64,000 bases of DNA from the NCBI GenBank assembly GCA_018883185.1, contig VEQP01000002.1, forward strand, positions 84,887 to 148,886. The letters run 5' to 3'. Source of the stretch: Nevskiaceae bacterium. GTDB taxonomy: Bacteria; Pseudomonadota; Gammaproteobacteria; Steroidobacterales; Steroidobacteraceae. The stretch's first letter is position 1. Every line of letters begins with the position of its first letter. A program made the translations under genes and the position numbers. A model generated the notes under the pieces. It saw only the letters and a program-made list of their open reading frames with translations. It was not told the DNA's origin and did no database searches. This document shows, piece by piece, positions 1 through 7,774 of this stretch.

Positions 1-818
1 GGCCCGAGGAAATCCGAACCACCGAATCTCTCGAGTGCGAGATCCTCGAAGCGCGCGACGCCTGTCAGACCCCAAGGCAGCAAGGCTCGAAAGCTGCCAT
101 CCTCGATGTTCGCCTTGAAGGGCTCGGTTAGCGCCGCATCGACCAGCATCTTCTCGAGATTGCCGTTCACGGTGGCTTCGGCGACCCAGCGTGGCCCCTT
201 CAGTGGCTGCAGCACGGCCTGCACGCGCCCCTCGAGATCGAGCGGATTGTCGGCGCTCAGCAGTGCCTCCCCACGCAGCTTTAGTCGCTGCAGACGAGTT
301 GCGACCTCGGTGATTCGTAGCGTCTTGCTGCGCAGCGTGCCGGTGATGATGTTGTCTTGCAGTGTGACGGGTGCGCCGGTTTGGGGCTGGATTTCGATTT
401 CATTGATCTTGGCATCCCGAGTATCGATGCTCAGCAGTCCCGGCAAAAATCGCGGCGGCTTGTCGGGCGGGGGTTTGTCACGCGGCAAGGCCGTGATATC
501 GATCCTGCGCACCTCTAGGCCGCGCACCTCCACGGTCTGCCACAGCAGCGGCAGCAACTCCACGCGCGCGCGTAAATCATGCGCCTCGACACGTACGACG
601 TCATGCTGAATGAGTACCCGATCGATGCGCAGCCCGCCGGCGATCGTGCCGCTGACGCCCGTGATTTGCAGCGTTTCGATACTACCGATGGTTGCGGGCA
701 GGCGTGCGACGAGTGCACGCACCAGTGCACTCGAGTGGCCGAGCGTCCACAGTGCCCCGAGCGGCAAGAGCAGCAGCACGCCGAGTAGTACCAATGCCAG
801 TTTGCCGCGACGTGTCAT
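1..818 (-). CDS. tamB: TamB, translocation and assembly module inner-membrane subunit (N-terminal part, cut by window edge)
   Basis: An open frame starts with ATG at 818 and runs off the left edge, giving about 272 residues. It opens with MTRRGKLALVLLG and a hydrophobic stretch typical of a signal anchor. Beta-rich repetitive sequence follows, with blocks such as LQITGVSGTIAGGLRIDRV and VEVRGLEVRRIDI that resemble the AsmA/TamB N-terminal region. The start lies 4 bases after the tamA stop, the usual tamAB operon layout. In the family, TamB is anchored in the inner membrane, spans the periplasm as a beta-taco groove and works with TamA in outer-membrane protein or lipid traffic. The diagnostic C-terminal DUF490 domain lies outside the window, so the call rests on the N-terminus and the neighbour. 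Confidence 0.88.
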   Translation of the reverse strand, partial: MTRRGKLALVLLGVLLLLPLGALWTLGHSSALVRALVARLPATIGSIETLQITGVSGTIAGGLRIDRVLIQHDVVRVEAHDLRARVELLPLLWQTVEVRGLEVRRIDITALPRDKPPPDKPPRFLPGLLSIDTRDAKINEIEIQPQTGAPVTLQDNIITGTLRSKTLRITEVATRLQRLKLRGEALLSADNPLDLEGRVQAVLQPLKGPRWVAEATVNGNLEKMLVDAALTEPFKANIEDGSFRALLPWGLTGVARFEDLALERFGGSDFLG

Positions 819-822
819 GGGC

Positions 823-2685
823 TTAGAGCTTCGGTGAGAAGTTCAGGTGTAGCCGCGGGCCGCTCGGATCTTTGAATCCGCCGACGGTGCTGCAGCGTGG
901 GTCGGGCGAGGCGCTGCGACAGCTGGGGTTCGTCATCGGCTGAGCCAAGTCGATACCCAGCGTCACGACTGGTAGCCGCAAACGTAGACCGACACCGACC
1001 GACCATTGCAGCGGGTCGCCGAAGCGATCAAATGCATTGCCCAGGTCGACGAAGACCGCCGCACCGAGATTGCGCGGCAAGTCGCGAATGAGTTCGGCGG
1101 TGCCCGTGAGTAGGTGACGACCGCCGATCTTGCGGCCTTCAGCGTCAAGCGGTGACAGATCGTTGAAGCCGAAGCCGCGCACGCTGCGATCACCGCCTGC
1201 GAAGAAACGCTCGGTACCGGGCAGGCTGGCCGTATCCGAAACGAGCGTCGCGCCGACCTGCCCGCGTACGAAGGCATGCCAGCGGGTACCGAGATCGAAA
1301 ACCCGCTCCGCCTCGAGTTTAAGCTGCACGAAACTGTCAGGTGCGCCGATGCTGCGTGCCGAACCGCGCAGTTCCGCGTACAGGGCGCGCGAGAACAGCG
1401 CCTCGCCGAGATAGCCCCGCGGCACGGAGGCATAACTGATGCCGGGAATGATCAAGGTGTTGGCCACATCGCTCGCCGGTTCGGTCAGCGTGGCGGGTGT
1501 GACAGTACGCAAGCGGCTGAGCGAGACATAGGTCACCCGCTGCCAGTTGCCGAGCACCTGCGTCACAGCCGGCTGGAACCGTGTCGTACGCGTATCGAGG
1601 TCGCCGAGCTCGTCACGCGCATAACGAAACTCGAAACCGAGTTTTTCGAGCGCCGGATCACCGATCGGAATGACGTAGCGCGCTTCCAGCGACTGTTCGG
1701 TTTGTGCAGCCTTCAGCTCGGTGCGCAGACGATGGCCGCGTCGGTTCAGCCGCCGGTTCTCCCACGACAGCGTGCCACGGGCACGGCTGTCGGTGGCGTA
1801 GCCGAGACCGGCGGAGTATCGATTACGGCGGTTCGGTTCGGCGCGAATGCTGACCGGAATCTGCAGGGTTGTGGCATCGGCTTGACCCGCGACGACTTCG
1901 ACGTTGGCGAAGTACTGACTGTCATCGAGCGCAAACTGCGTACGCAGCAACTGCGTGGCATCGTAGGGCGCACCATCACTAAAGCGCACATAACGGCGCA
2001 GCAGCCCCTCATCGAGAGTCGTCTGCTCGATCAGCGTCTTGCCGAATTGGTAGCGTGGGCCGGTTTCGAGTACCAGCGCCGCGCTCGCGGCAAGTTTCGT
2101 CGGATCGACCCGCAGTTCGCTGCGCGTGAGCTTGGCCTCGGCGTAGCCGAGTGTGGCCGCGGTACGCAGCAAGGCGTTGCGCACCTGATCATAGGTTGCG
2201 TGATCGACCCGCTCGCCGATACGTAACCGTGGCGAGGCCACGATCTCGCGAAACGACGGATGCTCGAGTCCCGGACCGATCACTTGGACGATCACTTCAG
2301 TGAGCATGACCGGCGGACCCGGATCAACATCGATGCGTGCCCGCCACTCGCCGGCGCGCACCCGCTCGACTCGGCTCTTCACAGTGGCGGCGTAGTAGCC
2401 GAAGGGGCGCAGTGCGGCGGCGGCCTCGCGCTCAGCGCGCTCTTGCAGGCGCTCGACCAGCGCTTCATCGAGGTCATCGCGAGTTCGGTAGCGTTCCAAG
2501 CTCAGGTAGACGAGCACGTTCTGGCGCAGCGCACCCTCGACGCCGTTGATTTGGATGTCGATATCCGCCCGCGCCACCGTGGTCATGGCGAGCACGCCTA
2601 GCCCGAGCAGCGCCCGGCACAACCATGCCGCAAGCGGCCTCGAGGGGCGCTGGGCAAAGGTCGAGGGCTTGGACAAACGATGCAT
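823..2685 (-). CDS. tamA: TamA, outer-membrane Omp85-family assembly factor
   Basis: The protein has 620 residues. It starts with a positively charged N-terminus, then a hydrophobic signal segment (LLGLGVLAMTTVARA) with likely cleavage after ARA. Residues about 40-270 fit POTRA repeats, and the rest fits a 16-strand barrel. The Omp85 hallmark VRGF is present in FFAGGDRSVRGFGFNDL near residue 500, and the protein ends in phenylalanine and hydrophobic barrel-type residues (HLNFSPKL). Length is close to E. coli TamA (577). It is followed directly by tamB. In the family it inserts autotransporters and other beta-barrels into the outer membrane. BamA is an alternative Omp85 member but has five POTRA domains and about 800 residues, so TamA fits better. 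Confidence 0.92.
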   Translation of the reverse strand: MHRLSKPSTFAQRPSRPLAAWLCRALLGLGVLAMTTVARADIDIQINGVEGALRQNVLVYLSLERYRTRDDLDEALVERLQERAEREAAAALRPFGYYAATVKSRVERVRAGEWRARIDVDPGPPVMLTEVIVQVIGPGLEHPSFREIVASPRLRIGERVDHATYDQVRNALLRTAATLGYAEAKLTRSELRVDPTKLAASAALVLETGPRYQFGKTLIEQTTLDEGLLRRYVRFSDGAPYDATQLLRTQFALDDSQYFANVEVVAGQADATTLQIPVSIRAEPNRRNRYSAGLGYATDSRARGTLSWENRRLNRRGHRLRTELKAAQTEQSLEARYVIPIGDPALEKLGFEFRYARDELGDLDTRTTRFQPAVTQVLGNWQRVTYVSLSRLRTVTPATLTEPASDVANTLIIPGISYASVPRGYLGEALFSRALYAELRGSARSIGAPDSFVQLKLEAERVFDLGTRWHAFVRGQVGATLVSDTASLPGTERFFAGGDRSVRGFGFNDLSPLDAEGRKIGGRHLLTGTAELIRDLPRNLGAAVFVDLGNAFDRFGDPLQWSVGVGLRLRLPVVTLGIDLAQPMTNPSCRSASPDPRCSTVGGFKDPSGPRLHLNFSPKL

Positions 2686-2766
2686 CGGGAGCCTGGGTGC
2701 CGCAGTGGTCTCTGGCAGTAGTACCCCGATTCTACTGCAGACGCACCCCGGGCCAGACCGGCTTGA

Positions 2767-3582
2767 TCAGGCTGGCGTGGGTGTAGGCGGCCACACGCCC
2801 GGGGCGGCCTGCCAGCGCACGCGTTCGCGCAGACTGCCGTCTATCGCGAAGCTGCGCTCCTCGATCTGCAGCGAGTCATCGTTGCCGACGAGCACCAGCG
2901 TCGAACAGCGCGTACCGTAGTCGGCGTGCCGGATGAAGGCCGAGGAGAGCAGATGCTCCCACTCCGGCGAGACGCCGGTCGCGGGCAGTGCCTCCGGTGC
3001 GGCACGTGCGTCGTCGGCAAGTGCCGCCCAGAGCGGCTCAAGGCCCGCCGCCGCGCCGTCAAAATTCGGCGGTGCCGTCTCGAGCCAGTCGGTCACGCGT
3101 TCGCGCAGGCGACGCAGCTTGGGCCAAGGCGTATCGAGCAGGTGGTTGCTGAGCGCGTACACACCGCGCGGCACGTCGCGCGCGAACTCGGGATGGCGGT
3201 TCGAGGCGTACCAGAGTGTGTCGCGATCGGCGAGCAGCAAGTTAAAACCAGCGTAGCGTGCGGCATCGCTCGCCAGGTCAGCGAGGAATCGCGCTGGCGG
3301 TGCGTCACCGGCCAGAAAAGCGGGCACCAGTCGTCCGCGAGTCGGCGCCTCGGCCGGAACCTTGACGGGTTCGCGATAGTTGGTAACGAGTCCCACGCGT
3401 CGCTGACGATCGATGGCAAGCCAGGTGCCGCCGGCACGCGCGTCGCGTCCGCCGAGCACATTGGGCTGATCACTCCACAGGTGTGCGCTTAACGCCGCTC
3501 GCGCGTGGAATTCATCGCGATTGGCGAGCACGATGAGGCGGTATTGCGGATGGATGCGGTGGGCGATCGCGGCAAGACACAT
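2767..3582 (-). CDS. NRDE/TANGO2-family protein
   Basis: The protein has 271 residues when started at MCLAAIAHRIHP. A longer frame reaches 3672 but would overlap the end of nudC, whereas the chosen ATG sits 22 bases after the nudC stop. The family signature Asn-Arg-Asp-Glu appears in LIVLANRDEFHAR near residue 20, and a cysteine follows the initiator methionine as in other members. Further family features are GGRDARAGGTWLAID and GLVTNYREP. The fold is proposed to be Ntn-hydrolase-like with Cys2 as possible nucleophile. The biochemical role in bacteria is unsettled. It probably shares a transcript with nudC upstream. Confidence 0.85.
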   Translation of the reverse strand: MCLAAIAHRIHPQYRLIVLANRDEFHARAALSAHLWSDQPNVLGGRDARAGGTWLAIDRQRRVGLVTNYREPVKVPAEAPTRGRLVPAFLAGDAPPARFLADLASDAARYAGFNLLLADRDTLWYASNRHPEFARDVPRGVYALSNHLLDTPWPKLRRLRERVTDWLETAPPNFDGAAAGLEPLWAALADDARAAPEALPATGVSPEWEHLLSSAFIRHADYGTRCSTLVLVGNDDSLQIEERSFAIDGSLRERVRWQAAPGVWPPTPTPA

Positions 3583-3604
3583 GGGAACACGCGAGCGCGC
3601 AGAC

Positions 3605-4561
3605 TCAGCCGCGACGGGGCGGCGACCAGAGCCGAGTCGGCAAATCGCGCAGCGGCGTCGAGGAGCCTGCATCGAACCAGGTTTCGATCAGACGATGCGA
3701 AATCGAGGTTGGCGGTGGCAGCACCGCCTCGCCTGCTGCAATTTGTGCACGGGTGAACCAGCGCGCATCTTCGAGCTCGGCACTGCTGCGTGCGATCGCA
3801 TCGGCTGGCGCACTAGCCATGAAACCGAGCATCAGCGAGGACGGGAAAGGCCAGGGTTGCGAGGAGTGGTAATGCGAGTCCGTCACCACCACGCCGGTTT
3901 CCTCGAGCACCTCGCGCGCTACGGCATCTTCGAGACTTTCGCCGGGTTCAACAAATCCGGCAATCGTCGAATAGCGCCCCGCGGGCCAGCTTGCCTGCCG
4001 ACCGAGCAGGGCACGTTCGCCATCGCTGACGAGAACGATGATCGCCGGGTCGACACGCGGAAAAAAATCCGTCGCACACTCGAGTGCCGTGCAGCGCATC
4101 ACGTGCCCGGCGCGTTGCGGTGCAGTGGGTGCACCGCACACCCCACAGCGCCGATGTCGGTGTTGCCAGTAGGCGAGGGCACGCGCATAGGCGAGCAGTC
4201 CGGCTTCCCCCTCATCGAGTTCGGAGGCGAGCGGTCGCAACTCCTCGAAGCGCATGTCGGCGGGCGGAGGTGCTGCGGCATCAAGCTGCACCAGCACGCA
4301 ACGCAGCTCGCGAAACCAGCCGAGCAGCACCAGCGTCTCGGGCGCTGCGGCCTGCACCAAAGGATGCTCGGCCGAGACAAAAGCGGCCTCGACCGGTTCA
4401 CCGCGAATGGCGATTGCGGTGCCATGTATGAACAGGTAGCGCGTGCTGCCGTCGCGACGCGCGTCATCCAGCCAGTGCTCGACTTCGCGCAGTTCCGCGC
4501 GCCGGTCGATATAGGGGCCAGCAAGAAAATTGCGGTCTTTAGGGGGCTGCGCGGTGTGCAT
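3605..4561 (-). CDS. nudC: NADH pyrophosphatase NudC (NAD-capped RNA decapping Nudix hydrolase)
   Basis: The protein has 318 residues. An N-terminal substrate domain is followed by a zinc ribbon starting CGVCG near residue 140 and a second, looser CysXnCys pair (RCTALEC). The complete Nudix box G-x5-E-x7-REVLEETGVV (GFVEPGESL to EETGV) follows. The NudC-specific array SQPWPFPSSLMLGF comes just after the Nudix box and separates it from other Nudix enzymes. NudC hydrolyses NAD(H) to NMN and AMP and removes NAD caps from RNA, acting as a cytosolic dimer. The ATG follows a hairpin whose loop is the Shine-Dalgarno sequence (separate entry). It lies between the FlhC-like gene and the NRDE gene, all on the minus strand. 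Confidence 0.95.
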   Translation of the reverse strand: MHTAQPPKDRNFLAGPYIDRRAELREVEHWLDDARRDGSTRYLFIHGTAIAIRGEPVEAAFVSAEHPLVQAAAPETLVLLGWFRELRCVLVQLDAAAPPPADMRFEELRPLASELDEGEAGLLAYARALAYWQHRHRRCGVCGAPTAPQRAGHVMRCTALECATDFFPRVDPAIIVLVSDGERALLGRQASWPAGRYSTIAGFVEPGESLEDAVAREVLEETGVVVTDSHYHSSQPWPFPSSLMLGFMASAPADAIARSSAELEDARWFTRAQIAAGEAVLPPPTSISHRLIETWFDAGSSTPLRDLPTRLWSPPRRG

Positions 4562-4583
4562 ACGGTGCGCTCCTTCGCACCGT
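4562..4583 (-). promoter_or_regulatory. Perfect 8-bp hairpin presenting the nudC Shine-Dalgarno sequence in its loop
   Basis: On the minus strand the bases just before the nudC ATG read ACGGTGCG, AAGGAG, CGCACCGT. The two outer octamers are perfect complements and the hexaloop is an ideal Shine-Dalgarno sequence, 8 bases from the start codon. The right arm touches the ATG. The geometry is visible directly. A role in translational control (protein or temperature response) is inference. Confidence 0.7.
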
Positions 4584-4599
4584 GTGAAAACGCGGGCGC

Positions 4600-5214
4600 T
4601 TAGTGCGAGGGAGTACCCGAGATTCTAGCAGCAACGGGTGTGCCCCTTCGGCCGCCCGCGACCGGTGGCTTGGCGTACAAGGGTTCGTCGCAGGCACGGC
4701 ATGCGCCCTCTTGCAGCACCACGCACTCGACGAGATTCAGCGCTTCGCAGTGAGGGCACCATTCGATGCGGATCTCGTCGCTGGCGGCGAGAGCCAGGGC
4801 GAGAAATACCGCGTGCTCGAAATCGATGCGCGGCTTTGGCGATACGCGCCGATACGCTTCGTATGCATCGCAGAGCAGGCGGCCGCGCGGGATCGATGGC
4901 AAGCGCCGGGCAAGGGCCGGATCGGGTTTGCTCGGCAACACGCCAAACAGCAACAGCACGGAGGCGAGAGCATGGGCATCGGCGCCAGTGCTGCCGGCGC
5001 GCAGGAAGTAGCCCACTTGTTGCGGTGATTTGCCGCGGTGGCGCCGCACGCCCGAGCCCGGCCGGATGTAAGAGCGGAACAACTTGCGGATGCGATCGTC
5101 GCTCAGCCCCGTCCAGCGACGGATAGTCTGGGTACGCGCCTCGTGTCGGATGAGCCGCATGGCCAGTTCGAGCCGCATGCGGTCGCGGCGATAGCGATCA
5201 TCGGTCAGGCGCAT
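4600..5214 (-). CDS. FlhC-like transcriptional regulator with C-terminal zinc site
   Basis: The protein has 204 residues. I chose the ATG at 5214, preceded by AAGGATCAAACT, over an upstream ATG at 5271 with no ribosome-binding site. Residues 13-50 (RLELAMRLIRHEARTQTIRR, then LSDDRIRKLFRSYI) match the start of E. coli FlhC in pattern: a QLAMELI-like helix, then an LSRGRLIKLYKEL-like helix. Near the end Cys153-x2-Cys156-x15-Cys172-x2-Cys175 mirrors FlhC's zinc ligands Cys-x2-Cys-x16-Cys-x2-Cys. FlhC works in the FlhD4C2 complex that activates class II flagellar promoters. Here it stands alone on its strand, with nudC 38 bases downstream and an FlhD-like gene diverging upstream. No flagellar gene is in the window, so the target genes are unknown. 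Confidence 0.8.
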   Translation of the reverse strand: MRLTDDRYRRDRMRLELAMRLIRHEARTQTIRRWTGLSDDRIRKLFRSYIRPGSGVRRHRGKSPQQVGYFLRAGSTGADAHALASVLLLFGVLPSKPDPALARRLPSIPRGRLLCDAYEAYRRVSPKPRIDFEHAVFLALALAASDEIRIEWCPHCEALNLVECVVLQEGACRACDEPLYAKPPVAGGRRGTPVAARISGTPSH

Positions 5215-5319
5215 AGTTTGATCCTTCGTTGTTGTGTTTCGATCGAAAATATCCCAAAACAAACACTGCATTCCAAGATCTCATCGGTCACCATTTCCAA
5301 CGAAAAGACGGAGGAATGC
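5215..5319. promoter_or_regulatory. Divergent intergenic region of the FlhC/FlhD-like pair with palindromic operator candidate
   Basis: This 105-base gap is AT-richer than its surroundings and must hold promoters for both genes. It contains a perfect 12-bp palindrome TTTCGATCGAAA at 5237-5248, and a wider inverted repeat GTGTTT at 5234-5239 with AAACAC at 5261-5266. On the plus side GGAGGA at 5310-5315 is a strong ribosome-binding site for the FlhD-like gene. Binding of the encoded regulators here (autoregulation) is inference. Confidence 0.5.
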
Positions 5320-5958
5320 ATGGCTACCGATACACCCCCGGCAATTACCACCACCGAAACCGACTTCGCCCGCAGTGTCGATCGCGAGATCATCCGCCAG
5401 GTCGGCGGCATGAACCTGCGTGGCCTGCGCACGCTGCGTGAGGCCTTATCTACGTCCCGTCCCGGCTTGCCCGCCGCAGCTGAGGCTTTGCGCGAGCCGT
5501 GGTTGGCGCTCGATGAAGGCGCTGTCGCGGCCGTGGCTGATGCGCCGTATTTGCTGTTCGATCTGTCTCTGGAGCCTGCCTTCGAGGAGCGGCGGCACCG
5601 CTTGCCCGAAGAGGCACCGCCGCCTCGGGCCGAGACCGGCTTGTGCGGTACCGCCACCGGCCGCAGTTTTGCTCGGCTCATGTGCCACTTCGCCTGGCAG
5701 ACCAGCAAGGCCCGCCCCGCTGCGGCCGCCTTGTTACTAGGCGTGAATGCCAGCACCTGCAATACGCTGCGGGCCCTCGATTTGCTCGAGCTCGATGGCA
5801 TCGCCGAGACGGCCGGTGAGTGCGTCACCCTGCGCTGGGGCAACGATCTGCGCTTCTGGTCGCGCCGCCTCGACGCGGCGCGCACCGCCGATCGGGCCGC
5901 CCTGTGGGAAAGCACGCTCGCCGGGGTGCAGCGGCTGGCGTCGCTCGCGCGAACCTAG
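5320..5958 (+). CDS. FlhD-like protein with N-terminal extension
   Basis: The protein has 212 residues. The ATG at 5320 is set by GGAGGA five bases upstream. Residues 1-110 have no recognisable motif. Residues about 117-185 align by eye with E. coli FlhD: ALLLGVNASTCNTLRALDL against FRLGINEEMATTLAALTL, then LDGIAETAGECVTLRW against MVKLAETNQLVCHFRF. Spacing is the same across roughly 45 residues. It diverges from an FlhC-like gene, which supports a two-subunit FlhDC-type regulator. It differs from classical FlhD (about 116 residues, first gene of flhDC) by its extra N-terminal half and its divergent placement. The homology is my alignment from memory of the family and needs a profile search. 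Confidence 0.6.
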   Translation: MATDTPPAITTTETDFARSVDREIIRQVGGMNLRGLRTLREALSTSRPGLPAAAEALREPWLALDEGAVAAVADAPYLLFDLSLEPAFEERRHRLPEEAPPPRAETGLCGTATGRSFARLMCHFAWQTSKARPAAAALLLGVNASTCNTLRALDLLELDGIAETAGECVTLRWGNDLRFWSRRLDAARTADRAALWESTLAGVQRLASLART

Positions 5959-6004
5959 ATCGCGAGCTTAGATGGCTACCCGGCGCTCGCTGCGTGGCCT
6001 GTCA

Positions 6005-6026
6005 CGACCCGGCTGCACCCGGGTCG
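6005..6026 (+). terminator. Perfect 8-bp inverted repeat, possible terminator or operator
   Basis: CGACCCGG and CCGGGTCG flank the loop CTGCAC, between the FlhD-like stop (5958) and yadG start (6055). There is no T-run after it, so an intrinsic terminator would be weak. It sits just before the presumed yadG promoter and could equally be an operator. Confidence 0.35.
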
Positions 6027-6054
6027 GGCGCGCCCGTGCTATCTTCCCCCGCCC

Positions 6055-6978
6055 ATGCAGGCGCTCGAAGTTCGTAACCTCGTCAAGCAATACCGTAATG
6101 GTGTGCAGGCCCTCAAGGGCATCGATTTGAATGTGGCACAGGGCGATTTCTTCGCCCTGCTCGGGCCGAACGGTGCCGGCAAGAGCACCCTCATCGGCAT
6201 CTGCACTTCGCTCGTCAACAAAACCTCCGGCAGTCTCAAGGTCTTTGGCCACGATCTGGACACCGAGCTTGAGGCCGCCAAAGCCTGCATCGGTGTCGTC
6301 CCGCAGGAGCTGAACCTCAATCAGTTCGAGACCTGCGAGACCATCGTGGTCAATCAAGCCGGTTTCTATGGCATTCCGCGTCGCCTCGCGCACGAGCGGG
6401 CGGAGAAGTATCTCAGCCAGCTCTCGCTGTGGGACAAGCGACACAAGATGGCGCGCACGCTGTCGGGTGGCATGAAGCGCAGGCTGATGATCGCCCGCGC
6501 GCTGATGCACGAGCCGCGGCTGCTGATCCTCGACGAACCGACGGCCGGTGTGGATATCGAGATCCGTCGCTCGATGTGGGACTTCCTGCGTGAACTCAAC
6601 CAGGGCGGTACCACCATCATTCTCACCACGCATTACCTCGAGGAAGCCGAGACGCTCTGTCGCAACATCGCCATCATCGATCGCGGCCGAATCGCCGAGG
6701 CTGATCGCATGGATCGTTTGTTGCTCAAGCTGCATACCGAGTCGTTCGTGCTCAGCGTGCGGGCGCCGCTCGCTGCGGCACCGACCGTGGCCGGCTACGA
6801 GGTGCGCTGGCTAGATCCGCATACGCTCGAGGTGGAGATCAGCAAGACGCAAACACTGAACGAAGTGTTCTCGCAACTCACGGCGAGCGGCATCGAAGTG
6901 GTCTCCATGCGTAACAAGGTGAATCGTCTCGAAGAAATCTTCATGCGGCTGGTCGACAAATCCGGGAGCCCCGCATGA
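6055..6978 (+). CDS. yadG: ABC transporter ATP-binding protein YadG
   Basis: The protein has 307 residues with Walker A (GPNGAGKST near residue 38), signature LSGGMKRR near 139, Walker B LLILDEPTAGVD near 159 and the H-loop TTHYLEEAE. Long stretches are nearly identical to E. coli YadG (ETCETIVVNQAGFYG, KRRLMIARALMHEPRL). The permease gene yadH overlaps by 4 bases, so the two form one ABC-2 exporter. The substrate is not established. There is no clear ribosome-binding site: TATCTT at 6040-6045 lies nine bases before the ATG, so the mRNA may be leaderless or have a very short leader. Confidence 0.93.
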   Translation: MQALEVRNLVKQYRNGVQALKGIDLNVAQGDFFALLGPNGAGKSTLIGICTSLVNKTSGSLKVFGHDLDTELEAAKACIGVVPQELNLNQFETCETIVVNQAGFYGIPRRLAHERAEKYLSQLSLWDKRHKMARTLSGGMKRRLMIARALMHEPRLLILDEPTAGVDIEIRRSMWDFLRELNQGGTTIILTTHYLEEAETLCRNIAIIDRGRIAEADRMDRLLLKLHTESFVLSVRAPLAAAPTVAGYEVRWLDPHTLEVEISKTQTLNEVFSQLTASGIEVVSMRNKVNRLEEIFMRLVDKSGSPA

Positions 6979-7757
6979 GCACGAGCGTCGCACGCGCCCG
7001 CTGGATCGGCTTTCAGACCATCATCCTGCGCGAGTTCGGTCGCATCCTGCGCATCTGGGGTCAGACCATCGTGCCGTCGGCGGTTACGGCAGCGCTGTAC
7101 TTCGTGATCTTCGGCACCTTGATCGGACGGCGCATCGGGCAGATGGATGGCGTCGATTACATGCAGTACATCGCCCCCGGTCTCATCATGATGGCGGTGA
7201 TCACGAACGCGTACGCGAACGTCTCCTCGTCATTCTTCGGTGCCAAGTTCCAGCGATTTCTCGAGGAGATTTCGGTCTCGCCGATGCCGGATTGGCTGGT
7301 GGTGCTCGGTTACGTCGCCGGTGGCGTGCTCCGCGGCCTATTGGTAGGGCTTGCGGTAACGATCATCTCACTCGTGTTCACGCATCTGCCGGTGCATCAC
7401 GTGCTGGTGATTCTGGCCGCCGTTTTGTTGACTGCTGTCGTGTTCTCGCTGGCAGGTTTCATCAACGGCGTGTTCGCCAAAAATTTCGATCAGGTCAACT
7501 GGATCCCGACCTTCATCCTCACGCCGCTGACTTATTTCGGGGGCGTGTTCTACTCGATCAACCTGCTGCCGCCTTGGGCGCAGTCGCTGTCGCACGCCAA
7601 CCCCGTGCTGCATATGGTCAACGCTTTCCGTTACGGCTTTCTCGGTCGATCGGACGTTGATGTCTTACTGGCCTTCGCCATCATGCTCGGCGCCGCAGTG
7701 ATTTTGTTCGGTGTTGCGCTGACGCTGATGCGGCGCGGTACCGGTCTGCGCGACTGA
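6975..7757 (+). CDS. yadH: ABC-2 type transporter permease YadH
   Basis: The protein has 260 residues and about six membrane segments, with the ABC-2 block LTPLTYFGGVFYSINLLPPW typical of YadH/NodJ-type permeases near residue 180. The ATG overlaps the yadG stop (ATGA, 6975-6978), indicating translational coupling. It forms the membrane channel of the YadGH exporter. The match to E. coli YadH is strong in pattern; the exported compound is unknown. Confidence 0.92.
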   Translation: MSTSVARARWIGFQTIILREFGRILRIWGQTIVPSAVTAALYFVIFGTLIGRRIGQMDGVDYMQYIAPGLIMMAVITNAYANVSSSFFGAKFQRFLEEISVSPMPDWLVVLGYVAGGVLRGLLVGLAVTIISLVFTHLPVHHVLVILAAVLLTAVVFSLAGFINGVFAKNFDQVNWIPTFILTPLTYFGGVFYSINLLPPWAQSLSHANPVLHMVNAFRYGFLGRSDVDVLLAFAIMLGAAVILFGVALTLMRRGTGLRD

Positions 7758-7774
7758 TCGCCTCCGCTCGCTTC

